The notes beneath the pieces are model-generated. The model saw nothing but the letters and a program-made list of their open reading frames with translations. It was not told where the DNA came from and did not search any database. The translations under genes were made by a program, and so were the position numbers. A stretch of 64,000 bases of DNA from Pusillimonas sp. T7-7. GTDB taxonomy: Bacteria; Pseudomonadota; Gammaproteobacteria; Burkholderiales; Burkholderiaceae_B. The stretch lies in the NCBI RefSeq assembly GCF_000209655.1, contig NC_015458.1, forward strand, positions 62,001-126,000, in the 5' to 3' direction. Below, in pieces: positions 17,150-25,819 of this stretch; the stretch's first letter is position 1, and each line of letters begins with the position of its first letter.

Positions 17150-18121
17150 ATGAAAAAACTCACCCTGAGCCTGATTGGCGCCAGCTTTTTACTTGCGTTT
17201 GGTAGCGCAGCCCATGCTGCCTACCCAGACCGTACGGTAACCATGGTGGTGCCTTACCCACCGGGTGGCACTACCGACATTCTGGCACGCATCGTGTCGG
17301 CCAAGCTCAGCACCAAGCTGGGGCAGACTTTCGTGGTCGAGAACAAGCCGGGTGCTTCGGGCATGATAGGAACACAGCAGGTGGCACGCGCCAAACCTGA
17401 TGGCTACACCATCATGATGGGCACCATCGGCACACACGGCACCAACGCGGCGGTGTACAAGAACGTTCCGTATGACACCATTAAAGACTTTGATCCCGTC
17501 GTCATCGTGGCGTCGACACCCAATGTCATGGTGGCCAATAAAGACGCTCCTTATGACACGTTTGCCGAGTTCCTGAAATACGCACGCAAGCATCCGGGCA
17601 AAGTCAACTTTGGCTCCACCAGCATGGGCGGCAGTCCGCATATGTCTGGCGAGCTATTGAAAGCCCAGACTGGCATCGACATCGTGAACATTCCGTTTCA
17701 GGGTGGCGGCCCCATGCTGAATGCTGTTATTGGCGGCCAGATTCCTGTTGCCTTCGATAATCTTCCTTCTTCTGCCGGTCATATCCAGCAAGGCAATCTG
17801 AAGGCATTGGGGGTAACAACACCGCAGCGCTGGCCGTCCTTCAAAGACGTGCCCACCATTGACGAGTCGGGCGTACCAGGCTACCAAGTACAGGCATGGT
17901 TTGGTGTTCTGGCTCCTGCCGGTACACCCAAAGATGTGGTCATGAAGCTGAACACCACCATCTCGGACATTATTGAAGACGACGACGAGATTCAGAAGCA
18001 GTTGGCCACCATGGGCGCCATGCACACGCCCAATACACCCGACGAGTTTGCAAAGCATATCGCTACCGAAGTGCAAAAATGGACTGACGTGGTCGAGAAG
18101 AACAAGATGGAAAAGCTGTAA
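17150..18121 (+). CDS. Bug/TctC-family periplasmic solute receptor
   Basis: 323 residues from ATG 17150, with CACGGAG 5-10 nt upstream. Signal peptide MKKLTLSLIGASFLLAFGSA ends near AHA-A. Mature segments YPDRTVTMVVPYPPGGTTDILAR, ARAKPDGYTIMMG, NIPFQGGGPMLNAVIGGQI and APAGTPKDVVMKLN define the Bug family. It follows the AtuA-like pair by 74 nt in the same direction and is closed by a bidirectional terminator, so it is likely the capture protein for the substrate of that pair. No TctA/TctB-type permease is present. Confidence 0.93.
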   Translation: MKKLTLSLIGASFLLAFGSAAHAAYPDRTVTMVVPYPPGGTTDILARIVSAKLSTKLGQTFVVENKPGASGMIGTQQVARAKPDGYTIMMGTIGTHGTNAAVYKNVPYDTIKDFDPVVIVASTPNVMVANKDAPYDTFAEFLKYARKHPGKVNFGSTSMGGSPHMSGELLKAQTGIDIVNIPFQGGGPMLNAVIGGQIPVAFDNLPSSAGHIQQGNLKALGVTTPQRWPSFKDVPTIDESGVPGYQVQAWFGVLAPAGTPKDVVMKLNTTISDIIEDDDEIQKQLATMGAMHTPNTPDEFAKHIATEVQKWTDVVEKNKMEKL

Positions 18122-18139
18122 GTTCCAGCTGGTTTTTTA

Positions 18140-18180
18140 AATGATTATGGCGCACTTGAAAAAAGTGCGCCATAATCATT
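18140..18180. terminator. Bidirectional terminator between convergent genes
   Basis: Perfect 18-bp inverted repeat: 18140-18157 pairs with 18163-18180 around the 5-nt loop GAAAA. A T6 run lies 5' of it (18133-18138) and TTTT spans its 3' end, so it can serve both the Bug gene on the + strand and the synthetase gene on the - strand. Confidence 0.85.
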
Positions 18181-18192
18181 TTGGCTGGTCGC

Positions 18193-20289
18193 TCAGCTAC
18201 GTTCGATCAGAGCGTCAACAGCCCACGCGCCTTCGCCTTGCCGGCCCAGCATGACGGGATTGATGTCGACAGACTGAATTTTCCCACTGCTGCCCAAGAC
18301 AAACCGGCTGAATCCGGCAAGCAATTCTGTATAGGCCTGTATGTCGGCGGCCGGCTCGCCGCGCACACCTTGCAGCAACGGCCAGATACGCAGCTGCTGC
18401 AATTTTTCCATGGCTTGCTCGGCCGAGAACGGCGGCAGCATGACGGCTACATCGGGGGTCGCCTCGACATATTTCCCACCTGCCCCGAAAACAATCACCG
18501 GGCCGAATACCGGATCGGAATTCATGCCCAGCATCATTTCCTGCAGCCCCTTGCGCATGGGGGCGACGATCCAGCCATCGAACTGCACATTCAGTTTGTT
18601 CAGCGTGGCCAGCTGTGCGCTGACCGCATCACGGATGGCTTGTTCGGTGTTCAGGCCCAATGCAACAAGCCCATGTTCAGATTTGTGGGGAAGCTGGGCC
18701 GAGCAGGCTTTCAATGCAACCGGCACGCCATACTCATGCCAGGCGCTGATGGCGGATTCGGCATCCTTGCATAGTTGATGGACCACCACCGAAATTCCGC
18801 TTCCGGCCAATAGCGTCAGGCTGTCAAACTCGGACAGGGTGGGCGCCGCCCCTTGTGGAAGTTCAACGTCGCCAGATGCACCCAAGCTCATTTCGGCAGA
18901 GCCGGCCTGTACGAAGCGGGAGTGTTGCACCAGGGCGGCCAGGGCTGTCATGGCTTGCTGTTCATCGGCATAAACCGGTACGCCGCGGGCGCGAAACGCT
19001 TGCGCCACAGGTTCTTGCCAGGCTACCACGGCCACGGGCTTACCTGATCGCTGGGCAAAACTGGCGGCGTCGTCCGCAAACGAGGGTACGTCGTAGCCAC
19101 GTCCGGCAACGGGAATATCCAGAATGAACATATCGGCTGCGGGGTCGTCTTCGATGGCAGCCAGCACCTCTCCGAACAAGCGGTTGTTAGACAAGAGGGC
19201 CGCCGTGATGTCCACCGGATTGTTGGTGGTGGCAAAGGTGGAAAGCACGCTGGACAGCTTTTGCTGGCTGGCGTCGGCAAGCGAAGCGACTTGCAGCCCG
19301 GCGGAATCGGCCGCGTCAGAGGCCAGCACGCAACTGGCGCCAGAATTGCTGACGATAACCACGCGTGAACCGCTGGGGCGGGAGTCATGGATAAACAGCT
19401 CTGCGTAGCGGGCAAGTTCCTGAGGGTCGCGCGCGCGCAAAATGCCATGATGTTCGAAGAAGGCCTGAACGGCACGATCCTCATTGGCCAGTGCACCCGT
19501 ATGCGAAGCTGCCGCCCTAAGGCCGGCTTCCGAGCGCCCGGCTTTTACGGCGATGATGGGCACGCCGCGCTGGCGTGCCAGCTCTGCGGCTTCTGCCAAT
19601 GCTCCGGCATCTTGCAGCGACTCCAGGTACAAGAGCACAATGCGTACCTCGGGGTCGGCCAGCACGGCGCGGGCCAAGTCTGCCACCGTGATGTCGGCTT
19701 CATTGCCGGTGGCGTGCATATGGCGTACGCCTATGCCTCGCTGGCGCAAAACTCCATAAATCATGGCGCTCATACCGCCGCTCTGGCTGATGACCGCCAC
19801 GGGGCCGTCCTGGGGAGCGATCTCCAGGAACATGGTCGAGAAGCTGGCTATGGCGCCTGTGCCGAAGTTGGCCAGGCCTTGCGAGTTCGGCCCCACGATG
19901 CGCAGGCCCGCCTGGCGCGCTCGACGCGTCATCTCGTCTTGCACGGCGCGACCTTCGGGGCCGACTTCCGAGAAGCCGGCTGAAATGACAATGGCGGCTT
20001 TCACACCCAGGGCAGCGCAGTCATCAACCGCCTCGACGGCTTTCATGCCTGGTACCGCCACGATGGCCAGGTCGGGTGCTTCGGGCAGGCTGGCTACAGA
20101 CGGCCAGGTTTTTTCGCCCTGCACCTGCGGACGTTGAGGGTTGACCGGATACAGCTTGCCCCGGTAACCATGCCGACGCATGTAGAAAATGGGCCGCCCA
20201 CCGATCTTGTCGGGGTTATCGGATGCCCCCACAATCGCGATCGAAGCGGGGTCAAGCAGAAAGTCCAGGTCGGACGATATAGCAGTCAT
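18193..20289 (-). CDS. Acyl-CoA synthetase (NDP-forming), ACD/Acs-like
   Basis: 698 residues in the order CoA-binding Rossmann domain (about 8-135, with IAIVGASDNPDKIGGRP), succinyl-CoA ligase-like domains (about 150-460) and a C-terminal ATP-grasp domain (about 475-690). The phosphorylated histidine of the family is H263 in ASHTGALANED. These enzymes couple carboxylate, CoA and ATP to acyl-CoA, ADP and phosphate. It is the last gene of the IclR-thiolase-DUF35-Bug-synthetase run on the - strand (52 nt after Bug) and probably activates the acid captured by that Bug receptor. The actual acid is unknown; acetate, feruloyl or other acyl groups are used by relatives. Confidence 0.88.
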   Translation of the reverse strand: MTAISSDLDFLLDPASIAIVGASDNPDKIGGRPIFYMRRHGYRGKLYPVNPQRPQVQGEKTWPSVASLPEAPDLAIVAVPGMKAVEAVDDCAALGVKAAIVISAGFSEVGPEGRAVQDEMTRRARQAGLRIVGPNSQGLANFGTGAIASFSTMFLEIAPQDGPVAVISQSGGMSAMIYGVLRQRGIGVRHMHATGNEADITVADLARAVLADPEVRIVLLYLESLQDAGALAEAAELARQRGVPIIAVKAGRSEAGLRAAASHTGALANEDRAVQAFFEHHGILRARDPQELARYAELFIHDSRPSGSRVVIVSNSGASCVLASDAADSAGLQVASLADASQQKLSSVLSTFATTNNPVDITAALLSNNRLFGEVLAAIEDDPAADMFILDIPVAGRGYDVPSFADDAASFAQRSGKPVAVVAWQEPVAQAFRARGVPVYADEQQAMTALAALVQHSRFVQAGSAEMSLGASGDVELPQGAAPTLSEFDSLTLLAGSGISVVVHQLCKDAESAISAWHEYGVPVALKACSAQLPHKSEHGLVALGLNTEQAIRDAVSAQLATLNKLNVQFDGWIVAPMRKGLQEMMLGMNSDPVFGPVIVFGAGGKYVEATPDVAVMLPPFSAEQAMEKLQQLRIWPLLQGVRGEPAADIQAYTELLAGFSRFVLGSSGKIQSVDINPVMLGRQGEGAWAVDALIERS

Positions 20290-20341
20290 GCAAACTCCAA
20301 AGAAAACCGGGGCGCACCCCGGGCCGGCACAGGCGAAACCA

Positions 20342-21316
20342 TTAGTTGACGGTGGCGCCCGATGTTTTGACTACATCAGCCCACTTGCTGACTTCGTTAT
20401 CCAGGTAGGTCTTGAAGTCTGGAGGCGACATCCAGTTGGCGTCAAAGCCCTGGGCCGAGAATTTCTCTTGCACTTCGGGCTGGCTCATGACGTCTTTGAG
20501 CGCGGCATTCAATTTGCCCACGACTTCTGCTGGCGTACCCTTGGGTACCAACAGGCCATTCCATGCGGTTGCTTCGTAGCCGTACAGGCCTGTTTCGGCA
20601 ATGGTTGGCAGATCGGGCGCGGCCGGAGAGCGTTTTGCGCTGGTCACTGCCAGGGCGGTCATTTTTCCGTCTTTAACATAGGGCATGGACGAGAGCATGG
20701 TGTTGAACATGACGTCGACCTGACCTCCCATGATGTCGGTCATGGCCGGTGCGCTGCCGCGATAGGGTACATGGGTCATTTTTATGCCGGCCATGCTGTT
20801 GAAAAGCTCGGCAGACAGGTGAGTGGATTGGCCGTTGCCCGACGAGGCAAAAGTCAGCGGTTGTTCGGCGCTCTTTGCGAGCTTGATCAGCTCCTGCACA
20901 TTCTTTACGCCCAGGTCGGGTCGGGTCACCACCACCAAAGGACCTTCGGTAAGTCCAGATACGGGTTCGAAACTGGTGCGCGTGTCGTAGTTCAGGTCTT
21001 TGAACAAAGACATGTTGATGGCGTGTGCAGTCGTTGCCACCAGCAGGGTGTAGCCGTCAGGCTTGGCGCGGGCCACGTAATCGGCGCCAATGTTGCCGCC
21101 GGCTCCGGCTTTGTTGTCAACGACCACGGTCTGGCCCAGCTTCTCGCTCAGGCCCTGAGCGGCAACGCGGGCGACGATATCGGTTGGGCCGCCAGGAGGG
21201 TAGGGTACGACCATGGTAATGGTCTGGTCGGGCCAGCCGGCTGCGCCTGCCGTGGAGGCTCCCAGGGCCAGGCCAATGATGGCCAGAGGTTTTAGAAATT
21301 TATTGGTCGCTTTCAT
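20342..21316 (-). CDS. Bug/TctC-family periplasmic solute receptor
   Basis: 324 residues from ATG 21316, with AAGGAAGAG 7-15 nt upstream; the open frame runs to 21697 over the DUF35 gene, which is a shadow. The signal peptide (residues 1-25) ends near AGA-AG. Family blocks WPDQTITMVVPYPPGGPTDIVAR, ARAKPDGYTLLVA, HVPYRGSAPAMTDIMGGQVDVMF and PKGTPAEVVGKLN are present. It lies between the DUF35 protein and the acyl-CoA synthetase, which suggests that its ligand is the acid activated by the synthetase. No permease partners nearby. Confidence 0.93.
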   Translation of the reverse strand: MKATNKFLKPLAIIGLALGASTAGAAGWPDQTITMVVPYPPGGPTDIVARVAAQGLSEKLGQTVVVDNKAGAGGNIGADYVARAKPDGYTLLVATTAHAINMSLFKDLNYDTRTSFEPVSGLTEGPLVVVTRPDLGVKNVQELIKLAKSAEQPLTFASSGNGQSTHLSAELFNSMAGIKMTHVPYRGSAPAMTDIMGGQVDVMFNTMLSSMPYVKDGKMTALAVTSAKRSPAAPDLPTIAETGLYGYEATAWNGLLVPKGTPAEVVGKLNAALKDVMSQPEVQEKFSAQGFDANWMSPPDFKTYLDNEVSKWADVVKTSGATVN

Positions 21317-21393
21317 GGTGTCTCTTCCTTTTGTGTTTGATGAAATATGAAAAACGCATGCCCATGACTGCCAGGCATGGTATGTAGCTACGG

Positions 21394-21729
21394 TCAGGAA
21401 ACCGGACTGAATCGTATGAGCTGGCGTTGTTCCAGCTGTTGCATGGCAGCTTGTACCTGTTGCCCCACTTGTACGTCGTTGTCGGCATGCCCCATCACAG
21501 TGACGCCTTCCTGTAATGCCACCAGCACCACTGTATAAGGGGCGTATTGACGCCAAAAGGTGTCGGGCGCGCGCGAAATGGTGGTTTTGGCCTTGACCCT
21601 GCCGGCGCCGCTGGCGGGCCGCAGTACAAGATCGTGGCTGCCGCAATGCTTGCAGGCGTAAGGGTGCTGGGACCACCAGGCCTTGCACGAGCGGCATTGC
21701 AACAGCTCAAGTTTTGCCGTGTTGTTCAT
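21394..21729 (-). CDS. DUF35 OB-fold protein with N-terminal zinc ribbon
   Basis: 111 residues. CRSC (residues 12-15) and CKHC (26-29) form the rubredoxin-like zinc knuckle, followed by an OB-fold acyl-CoA-binding region (FWRQYAPYTVVLVALQEGVTV). Such proteins form tight complexes with thiolase-like or hydratase partners, as ChsH2 does with the Ltp2 aldolase in steroid side-chain breakdown (known example). It overlaps the thiolase-like gene by 4 nt, supporting a stoichiometric complex. Confidence 0.88.
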   Translation of the reverse strand: MNNTAKLELLQCRSCKAWWSQHPYACKHCGSHDLVLRPASGAGRVKAKTTISRAPDTFWRQYAPYTVVLVALQEGVTVMGHADNDVQVGQQVQAAMQQLEQRQLIRFSPVS

Positions 21730-22871
21730 GCTGCCTCCGTGGTGTTAAGAATCAGGCTGACGTGTGCCGACAACACACCGCCGTCGGCATGTACGAAGGC
21801 CTTGCGACGTGGCCTGGAAAGCTGGCGTGCATCCGCTTTGTTGCTGAGCTGGCGCCAAGCCTCAACGATGTGTGCCATGCCGCCGGCCACGCCCGAATGG
21901 CCGAATGACAGCAGGCCGCCGTGGATGTTCAAGGGCAGTGCGCCGTCAGGGTCGAAATCTCCCTGGCGCAGGCGTTGGGCCGCCTTGCCCCTATCGGCAA
22001 AACCCAGTTCCTCCAGCAACATCAACAAGGTGATGGTGAAAGAATCGTAAATGGCCAGGTAGTCGACGTCGTCAAGTGTGGCGTTGGCGTCATCCAGTGC
22101 GCGCCGGCAGGCCCGGGCTGCTCCGGTGTCAAAGATATCGGTCATGGCGGAAAGGTGCTGGTGCCGGTGGGCTTGCCCTGCACCACTGATTTCCACTGGC
22201 CCGGGTTCGGCGCTGACGATCAGGGCCGCGGCGCCGTCGGATATCGGGCAGCAATCGAGCAAATGCAAAGGTGTGGCAATGGGCTTGGAGGCAAGAACAT
22301 CTTGCCGGGTGATGATGTCTTTTAGGTGGGCGTCGGGATGGGAGGCTGCGTTCTGGCGCATGCGCACGGCAAAGTCTGCCAGGTCTTCATGGCTGGTTCC
22401 GGTGCGATGCATGTATTCGGATGCCAGCAAGGCGTAGTAAGCAGGAACCGACACGCCGTTGGGCACTTCGGCTTGCGGTTCGCCCACCTGAGCCAGGGTC
22501 TGTATGGCGGTGTCGGCCGCTTGCCCGGTAAGACGATTTTCACCGGCCAGCACCAAGATATTGCGACAGCGTCCGACGCGCACCAGGTCGCGCGCCAGCA
22601 TGACCATGGCCGCCCCTGTGGCGCCGCCCGCCTGCATGCCGTGGGCATAGTCTGGCTGTATGCCGAGTTTTTCAGCCATGAGACTGGCCAGCATGAGGTG
22701 AGGGTAGGTGGTGGCATAACCGCAAAGTACGCCGTCAATGTGTTGGCGGGGCACGCCGCTTTCGTCCAGCAAGGTATTGGCTGCGTCAGCCATCAGTTCA
22801 GTCGCCGATTTGCCTTCCAGCCTGCCGAACTTTGTATGGGTTGCCGCCCTGATGTAAGCAGTATTTCGCAT
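21726..22871 (-). CDS. Thiolase-like protein (lipid-transfer/SCP2-thiolase type) lacking the nucleophilic Cys
   Basis: 381 residues with the thiolase fold: YIRAATHTKFGRLEGKSATE at the N-terminus, ILVLAGENRLTG, LLDCCPISDGAAALIVS, and the C-terminal LNIHGGLLSFGHSGVAGG. Where true thiolases have Cys-Ser-Gly at the active site, this protein reads GMQAGGATGAAM (about residues 78-89), so the acyl-accepting cysteine is absent. That, with the overlapping DUF35 gene, fits the Ltp2-type retro-aldolases better than an acetyl-CoA acetyltransferase. It is transcribed after IclR and before DUF35. The substrate is an unknown acyl-CoA; function is inferred from pairing. Confidence 0.85.
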   Translation of the reverse strand: MRNTAYIRAATHTKFGRLEGKSATELMADAANTLLDESGVPRQHIDGVLCGYATTYPHLMLASLMAEKLGIQPDYAHGMQAGGATGAAMVMLARDLVRVGRCRNILVLAGENRLTGQAADTAIQTLAQVGEPQAEVPNGVSVPAYYALLASEYMHRTGTSHEDLADFAVRMRQNAASHPDAHLKDIITRQDVLASKPIATPLHLLDCCPISDGAAALIVSAEPGPVEISGAGQAHRHQHLSAMTDIFDTGAARACRRALDDANATLDDVDYLAIYDSFTITLLMLLEELGFADRGKAAQRLRQGDFDPDGALPLNIHGGLLSFGHSGVAGGMAHIVEAWRQLSNKADARQLSRPRRKAFVHADGGVLSAHVSLILNTTEAA

Positions 22872-22895
22872 GAGGTTTTCCAGAGTCTTGATGTG

Positions 22896-23669
22896 TTAAG
22901 GCAGCCAGGCCCGCTCTATTGCATGAACTTCTTCTTTCAGTGCGGCAGCCAATTCATGTTCGCGCCCAACGATCCGTTCGGTCAGCGCTGCAATGCTGAG
23001 CGCCGCAATGGCCTGGCCGTTTGGCCCTCTGATGGCCAGCCCCAGACCGCCCATCTTCTGGATGACGACATCCAGGGGCATGGCGTAGCCGCATTGGTGT
23101 GCGCGTTCGAGCTGTTCATTCAAATAGGTTGGACTGTACAGGGGGTAGTGTTTGGCTATGCTCTTATGAACCGGGGGCAGCACGGCTTGCAGCTCAGCAT
23201 CGCTCATGGCCATGAGCAAGGCCAGGCTCCCTGCGCCGACGCCCAAGGGACGGCGGCTGCCCACATGCAGGTAATTGGCGCGGATGGGATAGTCGCCAAA
23301 GCACAAATCTACGCAGACCGACTCCCAGCCGACGGGTACGGAAAGAATGACGGTATCGCCAAACTGCCTGGACAAACGGATCAGGGCAGGGCGGGCCTCG
23401 GCCTTCAAGTCCATGCCGGCCACCATGGCATGATGCATGGCGTATACCTGTGGACCCAGGACGTATTGCTTGGTGACGGGGTCTCGTTCTATGAAACTTT
23501 GATTTTCAAGCTCTTTCAGAATACGGAGTGTGGTAGAAAGATCAAGACCGGAATATTCGGCAATATCGGTGAGGCGGACATGACGTGGATCAGTCATGCT
23601 GGCCAGAATGCGGCATGTCTTCTCTATGGAAGATAAGGGTTTTCCGGGTTTCTTGGTGCTCGTCGCCAT
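22896..23669 (-). CDS. IclR-family transcriptional regulator
   Basis: 257 residues from ATG 23669; a TTG at 23702 would add 11 residues, and neither has a strong ribosome-binding site. N-terminal winged helix (SSIEKTCRILASM, then LTDIAEYSGLDLSTTLRILKEL) and C-terminal GAF-like effector domain (about 80-250, with VGSRRPLGVGAGSLALLMAM and CGYAMPLDVVIQKMGGLGLAI). It is the first gene of a run of five on the - strand, 24 nt before the thiolase-like gene, so it probably regulates its own operon. Confidence 0.9.
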   Translation of the reverse strand: MATSTKKPGKPLSSIEKTCRILASMTDPRHVRLTDIAEYSGLDLSTTLRILKELENQSFIERDPVTKQYVLGPQVYAMHHAMVAGMDLKAEARPALIRLSRQFGDTVILSVPVGWESVCVDLCFGDYPIRANYLHVGSRRPLGVGAGSLALLMAMSDAELQAVLPPVHKSIAKHYPLYSPTYLNEQLERAHQCGYAMPLDVVIQKMGGLGLAIRGPNGQAIAALSIAALTERIVGREHELAAALKEEVHAIERAWLP

Positions 23670-23846
23670 GGGGTCTGATCTGTTATTGCAGGTTTCAGAC
23701 AAGATACAGAGGCGTCTTTCAGGGCGTAAAGTTGCACCGCAGCATTATTTCATCAGGTGAAAGTTAGAGCAAACCGTTCAGAAGGGGCGCATCGGCGCTG
23801 CCGGTGGCGCCGACGAGCATTGCGTTCAGGCTGATGCCTGCCGGAT

Positions 23847-24488
23847 TCAGGCGTTAGGGCGGCGCTTGGATCGGTGAATTGTCCTGAGCATCTTGCTATT
23901 TCCGCCGCCGCAAAAAAAATGGTCGCCGCCATCGGACTCGAGTCCTGATACATGTACGCCGGATGGCATGTCCAGGGTTTCCAGCACTTCGCCTGTGTTG
24001 GGGTCGACACGCCTGAGTTCGCTGGCGTCGTTTTCCCATGTGCCGTGCCATAGCTCGTCGTCGACCCAGGTGACTCCCGTGACGTAGCGGTTGGACTTGA
24101 TGCTGCGCAAAATCGCACCGGTTTCCGGGTCGATCTGATCAATGCTGCGGTCTTCATACCGGCCGACCCAGAGGGTTCCTTCAGCCCAGGCCAACCCGGA
24201 GCTGCCTTCGCCATTGGGGGCGGGTATTGTGTTTAGAACTTCGCCGGTTTGTGGGTTTATTTTTTGAATGTGGCCGTCGGCGATCTGGAAAATATGCTGG
24301 CCGTCAAAGGCTGTTCCTGCATCAGCCTTGATGTCTAGCGAACGCAGTGTTTTCCCGCTGGCGGGGTCTAGCATATTAAGCTGGTTTCCGGTGGCAAACC
24401 ATATGTTCCGGCCGTCATAGGTAACCCCATGTACGCTGTCGGAAAGGGGGCCGTATTCACGGACGACTTTGGCTGTTGATGTTTTCAT
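23847..24488 (-). CDS. Beta-propeller protein, glutamine cyclotransferase/Vgb-like
   Basis: 213 residues built from repeats of about 40 residues with the pattern IWFATGNQLNMLDPASGK, ..IQKINPQTGEVLNT.., LWVGRYEDRSIDQIDPETGA, ..LWHGTWENDASELRRVDPNTGEV. This is a short propeller of the NHL/YncE/glutaminyl-cyclase superfamily. There is no signal peptide, so it should be cytoplasmic, unlike plant-type glutaminyl cyclases. ATG 24488 is preceded by AAGGA. The gene sits 48 nt after the TPR/winged-helix regulator gene in the same direction. Function unknown; the repeats suggest a binding or lactonase-like role. Confidence 0.75.
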   Translation of the reverse strand: MKTSTAKVVREYGPLSDSVHGVTYDGRNIWFATGNQLNMLDPASGKTLRSLDIKADAGTAFDGQHIFQIADGHIQKINPQTGEVLNTIPAPNGEGSSGLAWAEGTLWVGRYEDRSIDQIDPETGAILRSIKSNRYVTGVTWVDDELWHGTWENDASELRRVDPNTGEVLETLDMPSGVHVSGLESDGGDHFFCGGGNSKMLRTIHRSKRRPNA

Positions 24489-24536
24489 GCCTCTATCCTT
24501 ATCAGAGTCATTGAATGGAAGTAAAACGCCTCCATC

Positions 24537-25757
24537 CTAATAGCTGGATAGCGGAACGGGGAGTAACAAGATTGTCGTGAATGCGGGCATCGGCGGAGTC
24601 GTCCAGCGGCGCGTACGTCCCGAGCCAAATGATTGAGCCTTGCCGCTTGCGGCAAGCGATTCAAGTGCTCGCTGCACAGTGCGTTGGCTGGCGCCGAGGG
24701 CCAATGCCAGCGCCGAGCTTGACCACAATTCCCCATCTGCAAGCAAGGCGAGCACGGCGGCATGCTGGTCTTCGGTAAGCCGTGCCAATATAAGGACTTC
24801 ACCAGGCTCGGCGGGCGCCAGCATGTATCCACGCGGCGTTGCCACGAGATTGGCCAAGGGCTTGAGCGCAGCACGGAGCCGGCCGACTTCAACCCTAAGC
24901 CGGGCTCGATGAGACTCATCGGGGTATTTGGTACGGAATGCTTGAGCAATGAGCGTGTTGCGTGCTGCGTCTTCAGGCCATGCCTGGGCCAGCAACCGTG
25001 CCAGGATAAAGAGTATGGGGCGCCGTGCGAGGGGGATGATGATGTGCTTATGTCGCACGGTGCGGCGGCAGGCATCCAGAATAAAGGCATCCGACGCAAA
25101 CAAGGCCTCAGTATGTTCCAGCCGTAGCAAGCGCGTCTGGACGTGTGAAATCAAACGGGCGACGGGCTTGTTCAGGGCTTGCGTTGCATGCTCGACTTCT
25201 GCGCTCAGGGCAGGAATGTTCGCGCGCTGTGCGAAATAGCGACATCGCAGCAGGGCTGCTTGCGCCGTTGTGGCCTGTAAGCGTCGCATTGCAATGCCGG
25301 CAACAATGAGCTCATGTCCTACGCCCAGTGCAGGCGGCAGCTGTTCCGGATCCAGTCCGGCGATGATGCGCTCGGCATCATCCAGACGTCCGATCAGAAG
25401 ATGACGCCGGGAGTCCAGATACCGTGCGTGTGACGCATTCACATGATCGCCATGCGCCTCAAGGGTCGCTCGCGCCTGATCGAGTTCCTTTGCCGGCCAG
25501 GCCAGATCGCGTGAAGCAAGGGCGATTTCAGCCTCAGCCACAATACATTTTGCACGTGCCACCGGCTTGCTTCTGCCAAAGCTCCTCGCGGCCTGGCGTA
25601 CCAACGACTTTGCTCGCACAAGGTCGCCGAGCTGTGCCATGGCAATGCCGCGCAGCGCCAGTGCGGATGCGTCATTGCACAAGGCGATACGATTCAGCGC
25701 ATCCAGGGGATCACCCGCAGCAAGTGCCTGTGCGGCTGCCCTGATCAGTCTGTCCAC
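24537..25757 (-). CDS. TPR-like and C-terminal winged-helix protein, putative regulator
   Basis: 406 residues from GTG 25757, which has AGGAGGG 7 nt upstream. The N-terminal half is helical and TPR-like (LRGIAMAQLGDLVRAKSLVRQAA, AEAEIALASRDLAWPAKELDQA, ARYLDSRRHLLIGRLDDAERI). The middle has a SARP/OmpR-like DNA-binding look (RLRVEVGRLRAALKPL followed by ATPRGYMLAP). The end carries another helix-turn-helix (LALALGASQRTVQRALESLAASGKAQ). I do not recognise a named family. The 48-nt gap to the propeller gene suggests a two-gene operon whose protein product it may sense or control. Confidence 0.75.
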   Translation of the reverse strand: MDRLIRAAAQALAAGDPLDALNRIALCNDASALALRGIAMAQLGDLVRAKSLVRQAARSFGRSKPVARAKCIVAEAEIALASRDLAWPAKELDQARATLEAHGDHVNASHARYLDSRRHLLIGRLDDAERIIAGLDPEQLPPALGVGHELIVAGIAMRRLQATTAQAALLRCRYFAQRANIPALSAEVEHATQALNKPVARLISHVQTRLLRLEHTEALFASDAFILDACRRTVRHKHIIIPLARRPILFILARLLAQAWPEDAARNTLIAQAFRTKYPDESHRARLRVEVGRLRAALKPLANLVATPRGYMLAPAEPGEVLILARLTEDQHAAVLALLADGELWSSSALALALGASQRTVQRALESLAASGKAQSFGSGRTRRWTTPPMPAFTTILLLPVPLSSY

Positions 25758-25819
25758 TGGTGTCCCTCCTGCCGGCTTTTCCTCTATGCCGAGCGTATGA
25801 GTAAATTTTGCCTCCCGTC

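Noticed and set aside
23753..24214. 153-codon - strand frame overlapping the propeller gene
   Set aside because: Ser/Thr-rich alternate frame of the propeller, which has clear repeats and a natural end at 23847.
24485..25099. 204-codon - strand frame inside the TPR/HTH regulator gene
   Set aside because: Another frame of the same strand has GTG with a strong AGGAGGG and coherent domain structure; this one lacks both.
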